32,079 bases of DNA from Leucothrix mucor. GTDB lineage: Bacteria; Pseudomonadota; Gammaproteobacteria; Thiotrichales; Thiotrichaceae. The position numbers and the translations under genes were made by a program. Positions 27,147-32,079 of this stretch are shown piece after piece; positions within the stretch are counted from its first letter, which is position 1; every line of letters starts with the position of its first letter. The DNA lies in NCBI GenBank assembly GCA_015663245.1, contig DQSN01000211.1, positions 1 to 32,079 on the forward strand, in the 5' to 3' direction. The notes under the pieces are model-generated. The model saw nothing but the letters and a program-made list of their open reading frames with translations. It did not search any database and was not told the origin of the DNA.

Positions 27147-28930
27147 TTAGAAGTTGGACTTTCGGATAGAGCTACTTTTTCTACAGGGTTTTTCATATCG
27201 CTTTTATCATTGCTAATAACGGCTATCTTATTAATTTTTATAATGTTCTTAATGAAACTTTCGGGAAATAAATAAGCCGCATTTTTGCACTCTAGCGGCT
27301 TTTTCGGTTCACTTACTAAAGATTCTGGTAAAGAGCTGCTCGCATGAGCCTTGCCAATAATTAAATCAAAGAAGCCAGCAATTGTATTTTTTACCTTGTC
27401 CGTAAATGTACTGGATTTTTCTACGCTTAATTGCACAGGTAAGGCAAAGGTCAACGTTTCTGATGACTTATCCATAAATTTGAAGGTAACTTTTGCTGTT
27501 TTATGCTTGGGCACATGGCTGTTAAATAAGCTTTTTCCTGCACCATCGATAATGCCATTGGTAAAATCAAGTTTCGTCAACTTAATGGGATAATCTCTTT
27601 TTAATAAGGGTGAGTAAGCGATAGCCATCGCACCTATTTTTAGCGTTGCAGCTTCCTCATGGCTAAGGTGAGCCTCGATATATTGTTCGCTATTATCTTT
27701 TTGTATAACCGCTACTAGTTGTCCTACCTTCACATACTGATTTTTTAGCTCAGTAATTTTAATTATTTTTCCTGAGGCTGGGCTGTAGATAGTTTCTATG
27801 CCCGATAAAGATTCGGGGGTGCTTTCAATTGCTTGTACTTTCAATTTTGCCTGTTCTAACTTGGCTTGAAGTATCGCTAATGATTTTTTACTATTTTTAT
27901 TTCCTTTTAAGCTGTTCTTATAGCCTTTTTTTGCGGCGTAAAGAGACTCTTTTGATGATCTTACTTTAGACTGTGCTGCAACCACTTTTTTTCTTGCAAT
28001 TTGGCATTCCGCTCTACGTTTTTTGGGATTACGACGGTCAATCTCACTGGCATAGAGGCGGTTGCACTTTACATTTCTGCCGATAATATAAGCCTGTAGT
28101 GAGGCATTAGCAGTGTTGAGCTTTGTTTGCCCAAGGCGCACTTGATGATTGCTTTTATTCTTGCTGTCGTCGATCAAAGCCTCATATAAGCTAACTTGCT
28201 GGTTTGCAGCATCTAACTTGTATTGTTTAGGTAGTCGATAGCTATCAGATATATCCAGCGTTAATAGTGGTTGACCAGAGATGACATGGTCATTTTGACT
28301 AACTAAAATTTCTTTTACGGTACCTTGGGTTTGTGATTGCACAGGGGTAATAGGGGCGCTGACAAAGGCAGTTTTAACTTCCATGCGAAAGAAACTATTG
28401 TACATCGTAGCAACGGTAAAGAGGAGTAGTACAGAACCCATAACAAGGTATAACGCTGAGTATAAGCCTCGTTTAAGTTTGTGTGACTTTGTTTCTACAG
28501 GAGGGACTAAGTCGGTACTCGCAGGGGTGACAGGCATATCAACACGACGTAATACATTGTCAATATTAACCATATCACCTGTGTTTAAAGCTTCAGAGAA
28601 ATACTTTAATAGTTCTTGGTGCTCTTCGGGTATATCTTTAAACGAGGCAACTAGTTCTTGATTTTTAGCATCGTAGTGCAAAGGCATGGCGCTTGCATCA
28701 AACTGAATATTAAAGTCGCGAAACTTAATAATGGGCTTGATAGACATTACTTTATTGAGGTTTACATCGCCAGAGTAGTCAACTAGTTTGAAGTGTTTAA
28801 TTGTCCACTGGGATACAAAATAAGTTTGACCATCAATTTCCATTTGGAGAGGAAATAAATCGCGTTTATGTAGCCTTCTGCGTGGAGCATCCCAATAAAA
28901 TACTTCACTACTGATTTTTTGTTTAGCCAT
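27107..28930 (-). CDS. alg44: Alg44-like protein: PilZ-like N-terminus, TM, HlyD/membrane-fusion periplasmic domain
   Basis: 607 aa; N-terminal RRRLHKRDLFPLQMEIDGQTYFVSQWTIKHFKLVDYSGD (PilZ-like), TM LYSALYLVMGSVLLLFTVATMYNSF, VSAPITPVQSQTQGTVKEILVSQNDHVISGQPLLTLD (HlyD-type lipoyl half), coiled coil, IYSPASGKIIKITELKNQYVKVGQLVAVIQ; adjacent alg8. Confidence 0.82.
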   Translation of the reverse strand: MAKQKISSEVFYWDAPRRRLHKRDLFPLQMEIDGQTYFVSQWTIKHFKLVDYSGDVNLNKVMSIKPIIKFRDFNIQFDASAMPLHYDAKNQELVASFKDIPEEHQELLKYFSEALNTGDMVNIDNVLRRVDMPVTPASTDLVPPVETKSHKLKRGLYSALYLVMGSVLLLFTVATMYNSFFRMEVKTAFVSAPITPVQSQTQGTVKEILVSQNDHVISGQPLLTLDISDSYRLPKQYKLDAANQQVSLYEALIDDSKNKSNHQVRLGQTKLNTANASLQAYIIGRNVKCNRLYASEIDRRNPKKRRAECQIARKKVVAAQSKVRSSKESLYAAKKGYKNSLKGNKNSKKSLAILQAKLEQAKLKVQAIESTPESLSGIETIYSPASGKIIKITELKNQYVKVGQLVAVIQKDNSEQYIEAHLSHEEAATLKIGAMAIAYSPLLKRDYPIKLTKLDFTNGIIDGAGKSLFNSHVPKHKTAKVTFKFMDKSSETLTFALPVQLSVEKSSTFTDKVKNTIAGFFDLIIGKAHASSSLPESLVSEPKKPLECKNAAYLFPESFIKNIIKINKIAVISNDKSDMKNPVEKVALSESPTSKKKASALKLKKTS

Positions 28931-29042
28931 GATATTCTCGAACTAAAAATATAATTAATTGCAGTTATTTTTTGTTTATATTTTCAATAGTAGTTCTATC
29001 AATTGCCTTTGGATTTAATGGCGTGGATAAGGCGGGGGGTTC

Positions 29043-29067
29043 CTCTGACAATTGGGGATTATCAGAG
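29043..29067 (-). repeat. Hairpin in the leader of the alg44-like gene
   Basis: Minus strand CTCTGATAAT CCCCA ATTGTCAGAG: 10-bp stem with one U-G wobble, about 113 nt upstream of the ATG at 28930. Confidence 0.6.
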
Positions 29068-29182
29068 TTTCGAGGGAATGTTTAATAATATTTAAAATAT
29101 ATCTTATTGATATTAAAGGTAATATTTCTTACGCGCGTATGTTTCTTTGCGTAAAATTCATACTCTTCGCAGGGAGTAAAGC

Positions 29183-29809
29183 TTATGTAGAGTCTTTGGG
29201 TTGTTTAATGTGTTTCGGTGTAACAACTCCTAGTGAGATAACCATTTTTAATGCGTCCTCAACATCCATATCCAGCATTTTGGTATCTTTTGCAGGTACC
29301 ATAATAATAAAACCTGAAGTGGGGTTAGGTGTGGTGGGGATGAAAATAGTAAGAAGCTTTTCTTCGGTCAATTGATTGAGCTCTTTGGGGCTATCACTGG
29401 TTTGGAATCCTATAATCCAGATTCCTCTGCGTGGGTATTCTATGAGTACAACTTGGCGAAATGAGTTCTTGTCAGGTGATAAAACTGTTTCAGTGACTTG
29501 TTTTAATGCTGAGTAAATACTGCGCACCAGGGGGATTCTATCCAGTAACCTTTCACCCCAAGAGACTAATTTTCTACCTGCGATATTGGTGATTAAAAAG
29601 CCTGTAATAAAGATAAATAAGGTGCTGAGAACAATGCCTAAGCCAGGTATATCAAAGCCAAACAAGTTGGCAGGTTGCCATGCATGAGGCAGCAGTAACA
29701 AGGTTTTATCTAACATCTCCACCAGTAATTTAATGACCAATATAGTCACGCCCAGTGGAACCCAGACTAATAGCCCTGTGATTAAGTATTTTCGTAGTCT
29801 TGCTAACAT
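29183..29809 (-). CDS. DUF502 family membrane protein
   Basis: 208 aa; LRKYLITGLLVWVPLGVTILVIKLLVEMLDKTLLLLP, PGLGIVLSTLFIFITGFLITNIAGRKLVSWGERLLDRIPLVRSIYSALKQVTETVL, FIPTTPNPTSGFIIMVPAKDTKMLDMDVEDALKMVISLGVVTP. Confidence 0.93.
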   Translation of the reverse strand: MLARLRKYLITGLLVWVPLGVTILVIKLLVEMLDKTLLLLPHAWQPANLFGFDIPGLGIVLSTLFIFITGFLITNIAGRKLVSWGERLLDRIPLVRSIYSALKQVTETVLSPDKNSFRQVVLIEYPRRGIWIIGFQTSDSPKELNQLTEEKLLTIFIPTTPNPTSGFIIMVPAKDTKMLDMDVEDALKMVISLGVVTPKHIKQPKDST

Positions 29810-29938
29810 ATTATTTTTGTAGATGCTCAGTTTTTATAATTTTCACTTGCCTAATAATAGCACTTTGTGAGAATTATTTTTAGGTGGTTTTTTTTCTGCT
29901 ACGATAACGACATAATTTAATCATCAATTAGGATAAAT

Positions 29939-30766
29939 ATGCACACGGTTCTCGTTACAGGGTGTTCTAGCGGTATAGGTTATTGCGTTGCCAAAGGTCT
30001 AAAAAAACGTGGTTACAATGTTTATGCGACAGCGCGTAAAAAAGAGGATGTCGATCGTTTAACCAAAGAAGGTCTCAAGTGTTTATATCTTGATTATGCT
30101 GATTCAGAAAGCGTGCAAGATTTAGCCAATGAATTACTACTATTAATAGGCAGTGATTTATATGCTGTATTTCACAATGGAGCTTATGGTCAAGCAGGGG
30201 CGGTTGAAGATTTAACACGTGAGACCATGGAAAAACAATTTGCAGCCAATGTCTTTGGTTGGATAGAGCTAAATAATCGTTTATTGATGATGATGCGTCA
30301 GAACAATCGAGGGCGTATTATTTTCAATAGCTCAGTCTTAGGTATTATCTCCTTACCCTTTCGTGGCGCATATAATGCCAGCAAGTACGCGATAGAAGGA
30401 TTTGCAGATACTTTGCGCTTGGAGCTAAAAGATACAGGGATAGAAGTTTCTTTAATCGAACCTGGACCTATCGAGAGTAAATTTCGTGAGAATAGCTTAG
30501 TAGCAATGAAAGAAAATATTGATATGGAACGTAGCGTACATCGTGATTTGTATAAAAAAACAGTAACTCGTTTAGAGAAAAAAGGAGCTGCTGTGCCTTT
30601 TACCTTGCCAGCGGATGCTGTGTTGAAAAAAGTTCTGCATGCTTTAGAGAGTCCACGCCCAAAAGCTCGGTATTATGTAACTTTTCCCACCTATCTGTTT
30701 GGTACATTAAGGCGTTTACTATCAACTAAATGGTTAGATAAAGCGTTAATGAAGGTAGGAACGTAG
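29939..30766 (+). CDS. Short-chain dehydrogenase/reductase
   Basis: 275 aa; VLVTGCSSGIGYCVAKGL, FHNGAYGQAGAVEDLT, INSSVLG-like FNSSVLGIISLPFRGAYNASKYAIEGFADTLRLEL (S, YxxxK). Confidence 0.95.
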   Translation: MHTVLVTGCSSGIGYCVAKGLKKRGYNVYATARKKEDVDRLTKEGLKCLYLDYADSESVQDLANELLLLIGSDLYAVFHNGAYGQAGAVEDLTRETMEKQFAANVFGWIELNNRLLMMMRQNNRGRIIFNSSVLGIISLPFRGAYNASKYAIEGFADTLRLELKDTGIEVSLIEPGPIESKFRENSLVAMKENIDMERSVHRDLYKKTVTRLEKKGAAVPFTLPADAVLKKVLHALESPRPKARYYVTFPTYLFGTLRRLLSTKWLDKALMKVGT

Positions 30767-30770
30767 TAAA

Positions 30771-31631
30771 ATGAGTTATTTAGAGCGCATACAAGAATGT
30801 CATCAATATGATCGTAGTCAATATCTCGATTTTATCATTGGCGATGAGATTATGGGGCTAACAAAACATAATTTTGCAGAACAATTACTTCGTTGGCCTA
30901 AAGTGTTTCAACGTGAAGCTAATCAACTTATTCTTAACCCAGAGTTACAAAGTTTTGATGAGCGTACTCAGGCAGTTACGCCCATTATGGAGGCGCTGCA
31001 TCAAGAAGGAGTTATCGATACATGGGTTAATGAGCCTTATGCCGTATCACATACCTTTGAAGAAACACCGCGTATGGCAATTGAGAGGGCATCAGCCTCT
31101 TACCTTGGGATTCGTGGCTATGGCATCCATATTAATGGCTTGGTAAAAAAGACGCATGGAATTTACTGCTGGGTTGCAGTGCGCGCAGAGGATAAACCAT
31201 TTTGGCCAGGAAAGTTGGACCAAATGGTCGCAGGCGGGCAGGGCATTGGTATTGGTTTGATGGAAAATGTCATCAAAGAGTCTGCTGAAGAAGCTGATAT
31301 TGCTGAAGATATTGCCAGCCAAGCACAAGCGCGAGGTTGTTTGCATTATTGCACTGAGTCAAATCGTGGTATCAGCATTGATACATTGTTTAATTATGAT
31401 CTATGGCTAGCAGAAGATTTTACTCCTGAGAATACAGATGGTGAAGTCGATGGTTTTGTGTTGATGCCCTTAGAGCAGATGGCAGAAGTGATTGATACCA
31501 CCGAAAATTTCAAACTAAACTGTAACTTAGTCAATATTGATCTATTAATTCGCTCGGGTATTATTACTGATGCTCATCCAGACTTTGAGGAAATAACTAG
31601 GCTACTTTATGCGCCTGCTGTGAAACTCTGA
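30771..31631 (+). CDS. DUF4743-containing NUDIX hydrolase
   Basis: 286 aa; N-terminal DUF4743-like region, Nudix box GGQGIGIGLMENVIKESAEEADI; GYGIHINGLVKKTHGIYCWVAVRAEDKPFWPGKLDQMVAGG; 5 bp after the SDR stop. Confidence 0.9.
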   Translation: MSYLERIQECHQYDRSQYLDFIIGDEIMGLTKHNFAEQLLRWPKVFQREANQLILNPELQSFDERTQAVTPIMEALHQEGVIDTWVNEPYAVSHTFEETPRMAIERASASYLGIRGYGIHINGLVKKTHGIYCWVAVRAEDKPFWPGKLDQMVAGGQGIGIGLMENVIKESAEEADIAEDIASQAQARGCLHYCTESNRGISIDTLFNYDLWLAEDFTPENTDGEVDGFVLMPLEQMAEVIDTTENFKLNCNLVNIDLLIRSGIITDAHPDFEEITRLLYAPAVKL

Positions 31632-31673
31632 GTAAACTAACTAAGAAACCAAAAAATAAAGAAAAGGTTAAGC

Positions 31674-32079
31674 ATGTTTTTAAATGATCCATCATCAACC
31701 ACTATCCCTTTAATACCTTGTTTAAAGGATGAGCTGAGTGAATATCTCCTTGAGCAGTCTGCCACTACACAGTGCTGGGTAGAGCAGTCCGACTTTCAGG
31801 CAAAATCAGGTACATATTGTCTGATTCCTAATGACAAGGGCGATATTGAAAAAATATTGTTTGGGGTAGGTAAAAATATTGAGTACCGCTGGGCTTTGTC
31901 ACCACTAGCAGAAAAACTGCCACAGGGAAATTACCGTTTAGAATCGGATTGGAGTGACGAGCAACAACAGCTAGCGGCGGTAGGTTGGGGTCTGGCGTGT
32001 TATCAGTTTGATCGTTATAAAAAAGTGACACGTATTGTGCCCTGTTTGTTGGTCGAAAAAGATTTTGAGCGGGTGATGG
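31674..32079 (+). CDS. Leucyl aminopeptidase (M17) family protein, N-terminal part (runs off the right edge)
   Basis: Translation from ATG 31674: MFLNDPSSTTIPLIPCLKDELSEYLLEQSATTQCWVEQSDFQAKSGTYCLIPNDKGDIEKILFGVGKNIEYRWALSPLAEKLPQGNYRLESDWSDEQQQLAAVGWGLACYQFDRYKK..., typical M17 N-terminal domain. Confidence 0.82.
   Translation, partial: MFLNDPSSTTIPLIPCLKDELSEYLLEQSATTQCWVEQSDFQAKSGTYCLIPNDKGDIEKILFGVGKNIEYRWALSPLAEKLPQGNYRLESDWSDEQQQLAAVGWGLACYQFDRYKKVTRIVPCLLVEKDFERVM

Noticed and set aside
1-32079. CRISPR arrays, tRNA/rRNA genes, transposons, prophage
   Set aside because: No regularly spaced repeats, cloverleaf-like or rRNA sequences, or transposase/integrase/phage proteins recognised by reading; a tRNAscan/Infernal/ISfinder run would be needed to exclude small elements.

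Overview
AT-rich window, most likely a gammaproteobacterial chromosome. It is mostly housekeeping: the 5' part of a transketolase gene, metG, bpt/ate, dapE, plsY, bioH-bioC, ccoS, a LysR regulator, and the start of an M17 aminopeptidase. Three accessory modules stand out. (1) A volA-like lipase/fadL pair. (2) A conservon-like signalling locus at about 7.8-12.7 kb: a COG2229/MglA-like GTPase that appears fused to a C-terminal Roadblock/LC7 domain, then a second Roadblock-like protein, a Cache-HAMP membrane protein with no output domain, a single-TM protein, a secreted rhodanese and a LysM protein. (3) An alg44/alginate-lyase/alg8 polysaccharide locus. In (3), the lyase reading frame (about 26130-27146, minus strand) has no ATG/GTG/TTG start before the middle of its domain and no signal peptide. 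It overlaps the 3' end of the alg44-like gene in the -1 frame, right after an A9 homopolymer. This suggests an Alg44-lyase fusion made by slippage or frameshifting, or else a homopolymer indel. No CRISPR, rRNA, tRNA or transposase was recognised. All calls come from reading the sequence; no database search was run.
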